Origin: a virus
Length of the DNA: 33,804 bases
Virus record (IMG/VR): IMGVR_UViG_3300044993_000139
Coordinates: 1 to 33,804 of that record
Strand: one strand, 5' to 3'
The notes below the pieces were generated by a model. It saw nothing but the letters and a program-made list of their open reading frames with translations. It did not search any database and was not told where the DNA came from. How positions within the stretch are numbered: position 1 is the stretch's first letter; each line of letters starts with the position of its first letter. Below are positions 22,498 to 28,576 of this stretch, piece by piece. The translations under genes and the position numbers were made by a program.

Positions 22498-23390
22498 CAG
22501 CGCACCTCGCTCGCGGGATCGTCGCGCAGCCAATCCGGCGTCGGGTCAGCGCTCACCGCAGCGGGCACGCCGAGCTCATCGCGCAGGCACCGCAGATCGC
22601 GCTCGATCTCCGCAAACACGCCGGCGAGGTAGACGGTCTGATCGATGCCCGCGGCCACGCCAGCCTCGACCAGGACCGCCGCGCGAGTGCGCAGCGATGA
22701 GACCTCCTCGCCCTCGCGTGAGGGGTGAGCAATCACCCGGCTGCGGATTTCGATGGCTACCACCGACACGTCCTGCCGCAGCTGCTCGATCTGCTCGTCG
22801 GGCTTGGCGCTCTGCCACTGCCGGCGGAGCTTGCGGACTTCGGCCTGCAGCCTTTCGTTGCTCTCGCTCTTGTTCCGCGCAAGCTCGCGACTCGCTTCCA
22901 GGTCGAGCTGGAGATCGCGAATCTCCTTGTCACGCTCTGCGCGCCAGGCACGCAGCTCGGCGCGTGTCATCCGTGCAATGTCGTCGACGTCCTTGCCGTC
23001 GACCTTGCCGCCGGTGTCCAGCTCCTTGAGTTCCGAATCAGAAAGCGACAGCAGCTCCGCGACCTTCGACTTCGGCAGCTTCTGCTGGATGAGACCTGCC
23101 GGGTCGACGGTCTCGGCAGCGCGCATCATTTGCCAGGCCGTCGTGCGAGGGATACCGGCGTCTGCGAGGAGCTGCTGCCACTCCCCGCCGGTCTCTCCGA
23201 GATGCGCCTTGGCGACCAGCAGCAGACTACCGGTCCGCAGGAACGATTGAATCGCAGACTCGAATGAGTCGCGGATCAGCGCGGTGTAGTGATCGATGTT
23301 CCACGGCAGACCGGCGGCGTACTTGGCTACCATTTCGCGCTGGTGCTTGAGCAGCTCGGCTTCGCCGCTCACGATGAGTTCTGTGCTCAT
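22497..23390 (-). CDS. DUF3102-like coiled-coil early protein
   Basis: The 297-residue protein starts MSTELIVSGEAELLKHQREM. Residues about 40-95 resemble DUF3102 (FLRTGSLLLVAKAHLGETGG, EWQQLLADAGIPRTTAWQMM), a module found in phage and plasmid replication or partition regions. A long charged coiled coil follows at about 140-205 (RAERDKEIRDLQLDLEASRE). It precedes the transposase, with a one-base overlap, in the early operon. Its role is unknown; DNA binding is plausible. Confidence 0.75.
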   Translation of the reverse strand: MSTELIVSGEAELLKHQREMVAKYAAGLPWNIDHYTALIRDSFESAIQSFLRTGSLLLVAKAHLGETGGEWQQLLADAGIPRTTAWQMMRAAETVDPAGLIQQKLPKSKVAELLSLSDSELKELDTGGKVDGKDVDDIARMTRAELRAWRAERDKEIRDLQLDLEASRELARNKSESNERLQAEVRKLRRQWQSAKPDEQIEQLRQDVSVVAIEIRSRVIAHPSREGEEVSSLRTRAAVLVEAGVAAGIDQTVYLAGVFAEIERDLRCLRDELGVPAAVSADPTPDWLRDDPASEVR

Positions 23391-23399
23391 GGGTTCGCC

Positions 23400-23720
23400 T
23401 CAGTGGTGCCGGCCAGTGCCGGCCAAGTAATTGGTGTTGAACTCGTCGACGCGTTGCTGCAGCCGGACGTATTCCGCTTGGGTCGCGACGGCGATGCGCG
23501 TCATTCGCGAGGAGAGGCGCCAGCTGCCTTCGGCGCCGGGCACTTGCTGCACGAGCCCGAGCGCTTCGAGGTCTTGCAGGTCGCGCAGCGTGGTGCTCGG
23601 CAGCTGCTCAAGCTGTTTTGACAGGGCATTGAGTCGACGGCCGGTGGCCGCGTGCCCGGCTAGCGCCTCGATCAGCCGCCATGCGCGCTCCACGGGCTTT
23701 TTCGCGCTGCGCTCGGTCAT
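23400..23720 (-). CDS. winged-helix (IclR-like) DNA-binding early protein
   Basis: The 106-residue protein reads like an IclR-type winged helix: ERAWRLIEALAGHAATGRRL, NALSKQLEQLPSTTLRDLQD, LEALGLVQQVPGAEGSWRLS, followed by a C-terminal helix (AEYVRLQQRVDEFNTNYLAG). Comparable small helix-turn-helix proteins occur in early regions of Mu-like phages. The ATG overlaps the upstream stop (ATGA). It may tune early transcription, and it lies right beside the three long palindromes, which are candidate binding sites. Confidence 0.8.
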   Translation of the reverse strand: MTERSAKKPVERAWRLIEALAGHAATGRRLNALSKQLEQLPSTTLRDLQDLEALGLVQQVPGAEGSWRLSSRMTRIAVATQAEYVRLQQRVDEFNTNYLAGTGRHH

Positions 23721-24196
23721 GACGTGACTCCAGCCGCGGACTGACGTTCCGCATGCGGAACGTGGGGACCAGCGGCAGACTGACGTTCCGCATGCGGAAC
23801 GTGGGGACCAGCGGCAGACTGACGTTCCGCATGCGGAACGTCAGTCGCCAGCCGAACTCGCCGACTGATCCACGACTCCGCTTCGCAGAGCGCCGTCTGC
23901 CAGCTGATCTCGGCTGCGGCATAGCGGTGCCACCACCGCTCCAAGCGCATGGACAGCTCAGGCCACTCGCTGTCAGGCAGGCCGCGGCGCTGTGCAGCAC
24001 GCTGCACAGCGGTCTCGTAGTCCAGGCGCTGGCGCTGCATCTCGCGCTCCCAGCGGGCCATCTCGGCGAGTTCGATTCGCGCGAGGTCTTGTCGGAGGAA
24101 GCGCAGGAGTGCCGGCACCCACATCGGGACGGTGGTGGCGAGGACGATGACCAGCAAAATTAAGATGCTGGCCCAGATCATGAGCATGTCGTTCAC
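23717..24196 (-). CDS. membrane protein ending in three palindrome-encoded repeats
   Basis: The 159-residue protein starts at GTG 24196, which overlaps the upstream stop (GTGA) and has GGAAG upstream. Residues about 5-27 form a transmembrane segment (MIWASILILLVIVLATTVPM). Residues 35-120 are helical and charged, with RWEREMQRQRLDYETAVQRA. The last 40 residues consist of three copies of a 13-residue unit, VPHAERQSAAGPH, generated by the tandem DNA repeat beneath. Role unknown; a membrane-bound early protein such as a superinfection or host-control factor is possible. Confidence 0.7.
   Translation of the reverse strand: MNDMLMIWASILILLVIVLATTVPMWVPALLRFLRQDLARIELAEMARWEREMQRQRLDYETAVQRAAQRRGLPDSEWPELSMRLERWWHRYAAAEISWQTALCEAESWISRRVRLATDVPHAERQSAAGPHVPHAERQSAAGPHVPHAERQSAAGVTS
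23744..23846. repeat. three tandem copies of a long perfect palindrome
   Basis: The 20-base palindrome ACGTTCCGCATGCGGAACGT occurs at 23744-23763, 23783-23802 and 23822-23841, with a period of 39 bases. The third copy extends to a perfect 30-base palindrome (23817-23846). The intervening sequence (GGGGACCAGCGGCAGACTG) is the same both times. The period is a multiple of three, so the reading frame stays open. Candidate operator or enhancer cluster, about 1 kb from the early promoter. Confidence 0.9.
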
Positions 24197-24534
24197 TTCG
24201 GCTTCCTTTCGTAGACGGTCCCAATCAGCGGCAGCGCACAAGAGCGCTCGATCTTTTCGATGCAGTGCCGGGCAATCCCAGCCGCGTCACTGATCTCCCT
24301 GAGCAGCTTTGCTCGCTCGGCGCACTCTGTTGCCGTGCTCAGCAAGGGCAGAAACCCGCTCACCAATCGCGTGGATTCGCGCACCCCCTTCAGCTCCTCA
24401 CGCACCTCGCGGATTGCAATCTTCACGTCGCGAGAAAAGACAGAATTAGGATCGCTCTTGGCTTCCGTCCCGCTCGCTCGCCAGACCTGGCGAAGCGCGC
24501 GAGTCGGAAGCGGAGGCAGTTTTTCCTCGCTCAT
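24193..24534 (-). CDS. small early protein of unknown function
   Basis: The 113-residue protein starts MSEEKLPPLPTRALRQVWRA; the ATG overlaps the upstream stop (ATGA), and the longer frame to 24849 crosses the promoter and cannot be the gene. It is mainly helical: SRDVKIAIREVREELKGVRE, TECAERAKLLREISDAAGIA. I do not recognise it. Confidence 0.65.
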   Translation of the reverse strand: MSEEKLPPLPTRALRQVWRASGTEAKSDPNSVFSRDVKIAIREVREELKGVRESTRLVSGFLPLLSTATECAERAKLLREISDAAGIARHCIEKIERSCALPLIGTVYERKPK

Positions 24535-24761
24535 GCGGCCTCCCGCACGGGCAGGCCGTTGAGGCCAGCGGCTTGCAGCAGCTGCTCGCGCACCTGAGTG
24601 CCCTTCGGCCCATTCCAGCCGCCGAGCAGGGCGGACCGCGCGTGCTGCAGTCGGATGTTGTGGTTGCGGCAGTAAGCGCCGAGGGTGGTGCCCTGCATCA
24701 CGAATCCAGCGCGCACAGATCGCACCAGATCGGGTCCCAGGTTGTGCATTACTTTCTTCAC
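24531..24761 (-). CDS. first early gene, small HTH protein (BcepMu gp16 / Ner-like)
   Basis: The 76-residue protein starts at GTG with AGAGGA 7 bases upstream. It resembles the small gp16-type proteins of BcepMu-like phages: VRAGFVMQGTTLGAYCRNHN, IRLQHARSALLGGWNGPKGT, a short helix-turn-helix. In Mu the first early gene, ner, codes for a small DNA-binding protein that turns down the repressor and early promoters. The position here, right behind the early promoter, suggests the same duty. Overlaps the next gene by four bases. Confidence 0.7.
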   Translation of the reverse strand: MKKVMHNLGPDLVRSVRAGFVMQGTTLGAYCRNHNIRLQHARSALLGGWNGPKGTQVREQLLQAAGLNGLPVREAA

Positions 24762-24817
24762 GGTTGCATCCTCTTGTTATTCGGTGTCGGCTCCGAGGTA
24801 CGTACCCGACGACCGGA

Positions 24818-24846
24818 AGGATATGCCAGAACTCTGGCATTGTCAA
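24818..24846 (-). promoter_or_regulatory. early (lytic) promoter
   Basis: On the minus strand there is a -35 TTGACA (24841-24846), exactly 17 bases, then -10 TATCCT (24818-24823). It faces the early operon, whose first start codon is at 24761. A perfect operator palindrome fills the spacer, so repressor binding would block RNA polymerase. A second palindrome, GGTACGTACC, lies at 24797-24806, just past the expected transcription start. Confidence 0.8.
24823..24840. promoter_or_regulatory. repressor operator palindrome
   Basis: ATGCCAGA-AC-TCTGGCAT is a perfect 8+2+8 inverted repeat between the early -35 and -10. A half-site-like ACCAGAGG follows at 24849-24856, overlapping the repressor ribosome-binding site (AGAGGA), which suggests autoregulation. 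Confidence 0.75.
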
Positions 24847-24863
24847 CACCAGAGGACCAAATC

Positions 24864-25289
24864 ATGGGCATCAATCAGAGGATCAAAGAGGAGCGGCGCC
24901 GGCTTGGCTGGACCGTGCTGGAGATGGCCGAGCACGCAGGCGTCAGCAAGAGCACCATCGTCAACTGGCAAAACGGCACTTCGAACCCCCAGATCGAGGC
25001 GCTTTCGCTTCTTGGCGAACGAGGAATTGACCTGTTCTTCGTGCTGACGGGCCAGCGCTCAGCAGTGATCCCTGGCGCCTCCGAAGACCAGCGATCTCAG
25101 ATCACGAGCCTTATCGACAGCTACCTTTGCCTCGACGACGTCGATCAGGAATTCTTGCTCAACACGGCGACCGGGCTGGTCGCAAAAGCGGTCAAGCGCG
25201 GCACCGCAAAGCTCGTCCGCAAGGTCGCGCCAGCCCCGGGCGGAGGCGCAGAATCTGCACTCCCAACATCGGATGAGGTGCAGTCATGA
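24864..25289 (+). CDS. phage repressor (Xre-type HTH)
   Basis: The 141-residue protein starts MGINQRIKEERRRLGWTVLE, with AGAGGA 7 bases before the ATG. A classic helix-turn-helix lies at about residues 8-60 (MAEHAGVSKSTIVNWQNGTS, NPQIEALSLLGERGIDLFF). The C-terminal part (SLIDSYLCLDDVDQEFLLNT) is short and helical and lacks the LexA/S24 Ser-Lys protease, so RecA-driven self-cleavage is not expected. It is divergent from the early operon across an 18-bp operator. Its location in mid-genome, not next to the left terminus as in Mu, is unusual. Confidence 0.85.
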   Translation: MGINQRIKEERRRLGWTVLEMAEHAGVSKSTIVNWQNGTSNPQIEALSLLGERGIDLFFVLTGQRSAVIPGASEDQRSQITSLIDSYLCLDDVDQEFLLNTATGLVAKAVKRGTAKLVRKVAPAPGGGAESALPTSDEVQS

Positions 25290-25582
25290 GCGGGTGGTGG
25301 TTCGTTTTCGTGGTGGTCGCCGTGCTCGTCGCCGGCGCGTGGCAGCAGCAGTGGATCATGTCGGAGGGCAAGGCCCTTGCCGAAAAGTTCGGCGCCCTCG
25401 GCAATCTCATCGGACGCACCGAGGCCGACATCGTCGCCGCCGTCGGCCCGCCGACCTCGCGCAGCGCCACCGTCGGCGGCCAGCTGCTGCAGTGGCAACG
25501 CACCGGCTACCACATCGCCCTGATCTTCGACGACCACGGCCAGTGCGGCGGCATCACCCACGAGCACCTCCACCAGGGCTAA
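25286..25582 (+). CDS. small membrane-anchored protein, SmpA-like
   Basis: The 98-residue protein overlaps the repressor stop (ATGA), so it is probably made in the lysogen. Residues 4-19 form a membrane anchor (WWFVFVVVAVLVAGAW). The rest resembles a small SmpA/BLIP-like fold (LIGRTEADIVAAVGPPTSRS, QLLQWQRTGYHIALIFDDHG) that would lie in the periplasm. Coupling to the repressor makes a superinfection-exclusion or lysogenic-conversion role plausible, but this is inference. Confidence 0.7.
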   Translation: MSGWWFVFVVVAVLVAGAWQQQWIMSEGKALAEKFGALGNLIGRTEADIVAAVGPPTSRSATVGGQLLQWQRTGYHIALIFDDHGQCGGITHEHLHQG

Positions 25583-25702
25583 CCTGACCAAATCCTAAAC
25601 AATTCTGGGCGCCATCCATTCGTCACTTGTCACCGTCGCAAGTAACGGGCAATCTACATCCACCGCAGCCAACCGGCTCGGGCAATCCCAGGAGATGCAG
25701 AC
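25583..25702 (+). promoter_or_regulatory. non-coding gap, possible weak promoter
   Basis: This gap holds TTGTCA at 25627-25632 and, 17 bases on, CAATCT at 25650-25655, a weak -35/-10 pair. An inverted repeat ACTTG-N8-CAAGT overlaps it. If active, it would transcribe the two accessory genes that follow. AGGAG lies 8 bases before the next ATG. Confidence 0.3.
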
Positions 25703-25924
25703 ATGAGCCACACCTACACCGCCAAGTACGCCCACAATAACTCCGATGTGCCAGGCCGCATTGAGCTGGCCGCCACAACCGAAGCAGCTGCCATCGCTGA
25801 GGCCGACGCCTTTGTCGAGCAAGGCTACGACGGCACCTGGATCAATGTGTCCCTCGAGGGCGGCGCGTACGCAGCGGTCAATCGCAACGGCCGCGCGGTC
25901 GGCGAGATCACGAGGTACGCATGA
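25703..25924 (+). CDS. 73-residue accessory protein of unknown function
   Basis: The product starts MSHTYTAKYAHNNSDVPGRI and looks like a compact alpha/beta domain: strand, helix (TTEAAAIAEADAFVEQGYDG), strands (TWINVSLEGGAYAAVNRNGR). There is a good ribosome-binding site. No family is recognised. It forms a pair with the following ribbon-helix-helix gene through an ATGA overlap, downstream of the repressor and upstream of a terminator. Confidence 0.65.
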   Translation: MSHTYTAKYAHNNSDVPGRIELAATTEAAAIAEADAFVEQGYDGTWINVSLEGGAYAAVNRNGRAVGEITRYA

Positions 25925-26250
25925 GCGGCGCCGCTCGCGCTGCACGGTACCGGGCAAAGGGGAGGACCATCACGGTCCTCCTCGACCCCGAGACCTACCA
26001 GCTGCTGCAGACCCTGCAGCAGCAGCTGGACCTGACGCAGGCCGAGGCCATCACCACCGCCCTGCGCGCGCTGTCGCCCCGCAAGGCGCAGCGCGAGGTG
26101 ACCGAAGCGGAGATCGACGCGCTGCTCGACCGCATCGAGGCACAGGCCGCCGCCGCCCGGCGGCTGCGGAGTGCAGATCCCGTGCCGGCGCCGGCAAAGA
26201 CCCGTGCAGGCCTGGGCACAGTCCGGTTGCGCTCCAAACCGCGAGCGTGA
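25921..26250 (+). CDS. ribbon-helix-helix DNA-binding protein
   Basis: The 109-residue protein starts MSGAARAARYRAKGRTITVL. The stretch GRTITVLLDPETYQLLQTLQ, then LDLTQAEAITTALRALSP, has the strand-helix-helix pattern of Arc/CopG-type regulators, followed by a charged helix and a basic tail. Together with the upstream gene it could be a cargo gene with its own regulator, in the manner of anti-CRISPR/Aca pairs or toxin-antitoxin pairs. Aca proteins are usually helix-turn-helix, so this is only an analogy. A terminator follows after 18 bases. Confidence 0.7.
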   Translation: MSGAARAARYRAKGRTITVLLDPETYQLLQTLQQQLDLTQAEAITTALRALSPRKAQREVTEAEIDALLDRIEAQAAAARRLRSADPVPAPAKTRAGLGTVRLRSKPRA

Positions 26251-26268
26251 TTGCGGCCCTCACCTGAC

Positions 26269-26298
26269 GCCCCGCCCCGCGCGGGGCTTTTTGTTTTT
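26269..26298 (+). terminator. rho-independent terminator after accessory genes
   Basis: The stem GCCCCGC / GCGGGGC with loop CCCGC is followed by TTTTTGTTTTT. It separates the repressor-side genes from the lysis operon, so lysis genes should stay off in the lysogen. Confidence 0.92.
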
Positions 26299-26316
26299 CG
26301 ATCGGGCGGACCGCCG

Positions 26317-26337
26317 GATGTGGCCCGCGGCCCGCTG
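26317..26337 (+). promoter_or_regulatory. shared late-promoter motif, copy before endolysin
   Basis: GATGTGGCCCGCGGCCCG then CTG lies directly after the terminator and 32 bases before the endolysin ATG, the place of the lys promoter in Mu. The 18-base start equals the copy before the tail chaperone on the other strand. No conventional -10 follows, as the region is almost purely G and C; an activator would be needed. Confidence 0.65.
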
Positions 26338-26369
26338 CGGCCCCTCGCGCGCGCGGGGACGATGGGCAT

Positions 26370-26864
26370 ATGGACACGACATCTCCCCGGCGGCGGACGC
26401 CGCTCTATCTGACACTCAGCGCGCTCGGCCTGGTGTCGATTGCCGGCTACGAGGGCTATCGGTCTGCCGCCTATGACGACGGCGTCGGGGTGCAGACGAT
26501 CGGCTACGGGACGACCCGGATCGACGGTCGGCCGGTGGTGCCGTCGGATCGCACCACGCCCGAGCGGGCGCTGATCTGGCTGGCTGCCGATGCCGAGGCC
26601 AAGCAGCAGGCGATGCGTCGGTGTCTCGGCGACGTGCCGCTGCATCAGCACGAGTGGGATGCGTACGTGTCGCTGACCTACAACATCGGGACCGGTGCCT
26701 GGTGCAACTCGACGCTGGTCCGGCTGCTCAAGCAGACGCCGCCGGATTACGCCGGCGCCTGCGCGCAGATTTTGCGCTGGACCCGCGCCGGCGGCCGCGT
26801 GATGCGCGGGCTGGTGACTCGGCGCGAGTCGGAGTATCGGACTTGCATGGGGGTGTCGTCGTGA
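26370..26864 (+). CDS. SAR endolysin (muramidase, GH24-type)
   Basis: The 164-residue protein cuts the glycan strands of peptidoglycan. The catalytic pattern E-x8-D-x5-T is complete: Glu28 in AGYEGYR, Asp37 and Thr43 in DGVGVQTIGYGTT. Residues about 11-27 (PLYLTLSALGLVSIAGY) form a weakly hydrophobic N-terminal segment of the signal-anchor-release type, as in phage 21 R. The C-terminal part, VPLHQHEWDAYVSLTYNIGT then MRGLVTRRESEYRTC, is typical of the family. It opens the late operon on the plus strand. Confidence 0.93.
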   Translation: MDTTSPRRRTPLYLTLSALGLVSIAGYEGYRSAAYDDGVGVQTIGYGTTRIDGRPVVPSDRTTPERALIWLAADAEAKQQAMRRCLGDVPLHQHEWDAYVSLTYNIGTGAWCNSTLVRLLKQTPPDYAGACAQILRWTRAGGRVMRGLVTRRESEYRTCMGVSS

Positions 26865-27157
26865 TCGTGATCCTGTTGGCGTTGATCGTGATGCTGGTGC
26901 TGGTCGTGGCCGACCGCAAACTCACACAGGCGCGCCAGGCGCGCGAGGCTGAGCTGGCTGACGAGGCCCTGCAATACGCCGCTCAGCAGCGCCGCGAGCG
27001 GCAAATGACGCTGCGACAACGCTTTACGGGCCCAGCCCCCGCACCGGAGCAGCCGGATAGCCGAGCGGATTGCGGCAGCTCATGGAGTAGCTCCTGCGAC
27101 AGCGGCAGCAGCTCCTGCGACAGCTCGAGCGGCGGTGGCGGTGGAGGTGGCGAGTGA
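26861..27157 (+). CDS. small membrane protein with Ser/Cys/Gly-rich tail, possible holin
   Basis: The 98-residue protein starts at GTG 26861, overlapping the endolysin stop (GTGA). Residues 1-17 are a membrane segment (MIVILLALIVMLVLVVA). A charged helix follows (RQAREAELADEALQYAAQQR), and the last 30 residues are low-complexity: two SSSCDS units and seven glycines. Between endolysin and spanins it is a candidate pinholin or lysis modulator, though the cysteine-rich tail is unusual for holins. The longer open frame from 26621 is a shadow. Confidence 0.65.
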   Translation: MIVILLALIVMLVLVVADRKLTQARQAREAELADEALQYAAQQRRERQMTLRQRFTGPAPAPEQPDSRADCGSSWSSSCDSGSSSCDSSSGGGGGGGE

Positions 27158-27681
27158 TCGCGCGACTGTTGGGCCTGCCGATTTGGCAGCTGCTGGCGGG
27201 TGGGGCGCTGCTCGGCGCTGCGCTCGGTGGGTCGGGTGCGGGCTGGCTGGCGTGGCAGCTGCAGGGCGCGAGGGTCGCAAGCTGCGAGGCTGCGGCGGCA
27301 CGGGCGGCACAGGCAACGGCGGACTACGCCTCGCGACAGATCGAGGCCGCGCACCGCGCGGCAGAGAGTGCGACGGTGGAGGCGATGCGCCGCGCCGACG
27401 TCGCCGAGACCCTGGCGCGGAGGTATCGAGGTGAGATTGATCGCTTGGCGGTGGGCCGTCCTTGCTTGTCTGCTGATTTGCGCAGGCTGCTCCAGCAGTC
27501 CCCGGCGTTCCTGCCCGCCACCTCCGGCGGGCCTGTTGCAGCCACTCCCGCCGTTGCCCGCTATACCGGCGACAGCACCGACGCGGACGTCGCGCGATGG
27601 ATCGTAGACGCGTCGGCGATGTACGAGGTGTGCCGCGGGCGTATCGACGCGCTGCGCGGCGTGTATGGGGAGCCGCGCTGA
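27154..27681 (+). CDS. inner-membrane spanin (Rz-like)
   Basis: The 175-residue protein has an N-terminal membrane anchor at about residues 5-34 (LLGLPIWQLLAGGALLGAAL) and a long Ala/Arg/Glu coiled coil at about 40-95 (ATADYASRQIEAAHRAAESA), the build of Rz. The C-terminal part carries the conserved-looking DADVARWIVDASAMYEVCRG. A lipoprotein gene nested in another frame (27431-27607) supports the call. Spanins fuse the inner and outer membranes at lysis. The ATG overlaps the upstream stop (ATGA). Confidence 0.82.
   Translation: MIARLLGLPIWQLLAGGALLGAALGGSGAGWLAWQLQGARVASCEAAAARAAQATADYASRQIEAAHRAAESATVEAMRRADVAETLARRYRGEIDRLAVGRPCLSADLRRLLQQSPAFLPATSGGPVAATPAVARYTGDSTDADVARWIVDASAMYEVCRGRIDALRGVYGEPR
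27431..27607 (+). CDS. outer-membrane spanin Rz1, nested in Rz
   Basis: The 58-residue frame starts at GTG 27431 and lies wholly inside the Rz-like gene in another frame. It encodes a lipoprotein signal, MRLIAWRWAVLACLLICAGC, with Cys20 as the lipidated residue. The mature part is Pro-rich (SCPPPPAGLLQPLPPLPAIP), as usual for Rz1. It would sit in the outer membrane and join Rz. Confidence 0.82.
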   Translation: MRLIAWRWAVLACLLICAGCSSSPRRSCPPPPAGLLQPLPPLPAIPATAPTRTSRDGS

Positions 27682-27929
27682 TGGGTGCCGTGCTGACCGG
27701 ATGTGCCGTGACGATGCAGCCCGAGTGCGAGCAGCCGATCGATGTGCGCAGTGATGCCGGGACCACCCGGCTGTGCGACGCGGAGCGGCAGGAGTACGAG
27801 CTGGCGATGCAGGTGCTCGGGCAGATCGCCGAGCGGCCGCGACGCACGCAGGAGCAGCGGCTGGCCAGCAGCTGCCTGCGTTTCATCCGCTGCCTGCGCG
27901 ATCAACAGGAGCAAGCGCATGGAGGGTGA
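27681..27929 (+). CDS. small Cys-containing protein, probable lipoprotein
   Basis: The frame ends 27929. The ATG at 27681 overlaps the Rz stop (TGATG) and has GGGGAG 8 bases before it, giving 82 residues that begin MGAVLTGCAVTMQPECEQPI. The LTGC is a good lipobox but only 7 residues precede it. If the start lies further up (GTG 27630 or ATG 27597), a full signal RRAARRVWGAALMGAVLTGC results. Conserved cysteines (PECEQ, RLCDAER, SCLRFIRCLR) suggest disulphides. Its place is that of small lysis-cluster proteins in Mu-like phages; function unknown. Confidence 0.65.
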   Translation: MGAVLTGCAVTMQPECEQPIDVRSDAGTTRLCDAERQEYELAMQVLGQIAERPRRTQEQRLASSCLRFIRCLRDQQEQAHGG

Positions 27930-28266
27930 GGTGCTACAGCACGGCCTGCAACCGGGCCACGTCGTGATGGCGCTGTCCATCCTGCTCGGCGCGGTCGGGA
28001 CGATCGTCGGGGCGATCTGGGCGCTGATCCGGATCGCTGCGACCCGCGTCTGGGCGCAGCTGGATACGCGACTGATCCGACTCGAGGAGCAGCAGCAGGC
28101 GCAACAGTCGGCGATGCGCGACTGGGAGACGCAGCTGGTGCGTGACTACGTGCGGCGCGAGGACTGGATTCGATTTTCGAGCGTAATCGACGCCAAGTTG
28201 GACCGACTGGCCGACCGCATGAGCGAGTTAACCCGGGCCGAGCTGGCTCGACTGAGAGATCATTAA
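27919..28266 (+). CDS. membrane protein, Mu gp25 / DUF2730-like
   Basis: The 115-residue protein starts at ATG 27919, with AGGAG upstream. A membrane segment lies at about residues 17-36 (MALSILLGAVGTIVGAIWAL), followed by a coiled coil (LDTRLIRLEEQQQAQQSAMR) and C-terminal SVIDAKLDRLADRMSELTRA. This matches the DUF2730 layout of Mu gp25, a protein of unknown function between lysis and terminase genes. Confidence 0.82.
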   Translation: MEGEVLQHGLQPGHVVMALSILLGAVGTIVGAIWALIRIAATRVWAQLDTRLIRLEEQQQAQQSAMRDWETQLVRDYVRREDWIRFSSVIDAKLDRLADRMSELTRAELARLRDH

Positions 28267-28574
28267 TGAGCCCTGAGCAGCTACAGCGGGCAGAGCGCGA
28301 GCAGACTCGCTGGCGCATCCTCGTGACCCTCGACGCGGGCCGGCCGACGCCGGTCAGCGAGCACCTGCTGCTGCAGGTGCTCGGCGACATCAAGCTGAGT
28401 GCGACGCCAGCCAGCCTGCGGCGCGAGCTCGACTACCTCGAGTCGCGCAAGCTGATCGAGATCGAGCGTACGCCTTACAACACCTGGCTGGCCGAGCTGA
28501 CCCGGCTCGGCGTCGACGTGGTCGAGTACACGGTGCCGTGCGAGCCCGGCATCGCCCGGCCGGTGCGGGGCTGA
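28266..28574 (+). CDS. winged-helix protein, Mu gp26-like
   Basis: The 102-residue protein starts MSPEQLQRAEREQTRWRILV, with the ATG overlapping the upstream stop (TAATG). The winged-helix pattern is clear: LVTLDAGRPTPVSEHLLLQV, SATPASLRRELDYLESRKLI, EIERTPYNTWLAELTRLGVD. It lies just before the small terminase, as gp26 does in Mu. It may bind DNA, though its role is not established. Confidence 0.8.
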   Translation: MSPEQLQRAEREQTRWRILVTLDAGRPTPVSEHLLLQVLGDIKLSATPASLRRELDYLESRKLIEIERTPYNTWLAELTRLGVDVVEYTVPCEPGIARPVRG

Positions 28575-28576
28575 AC

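Noticed and set aside
23744-23846. Repeated palindromes could be a CRISPR array
   Set aside because: The two intervals between copies are identical, the array is in-frame coding, and no cas genes are present.
24864-25289. LexA-like self-cleaving repressor
   Set aside because: The C-terminal part is too short and lacks the Ser-Lys peptidase motifs.
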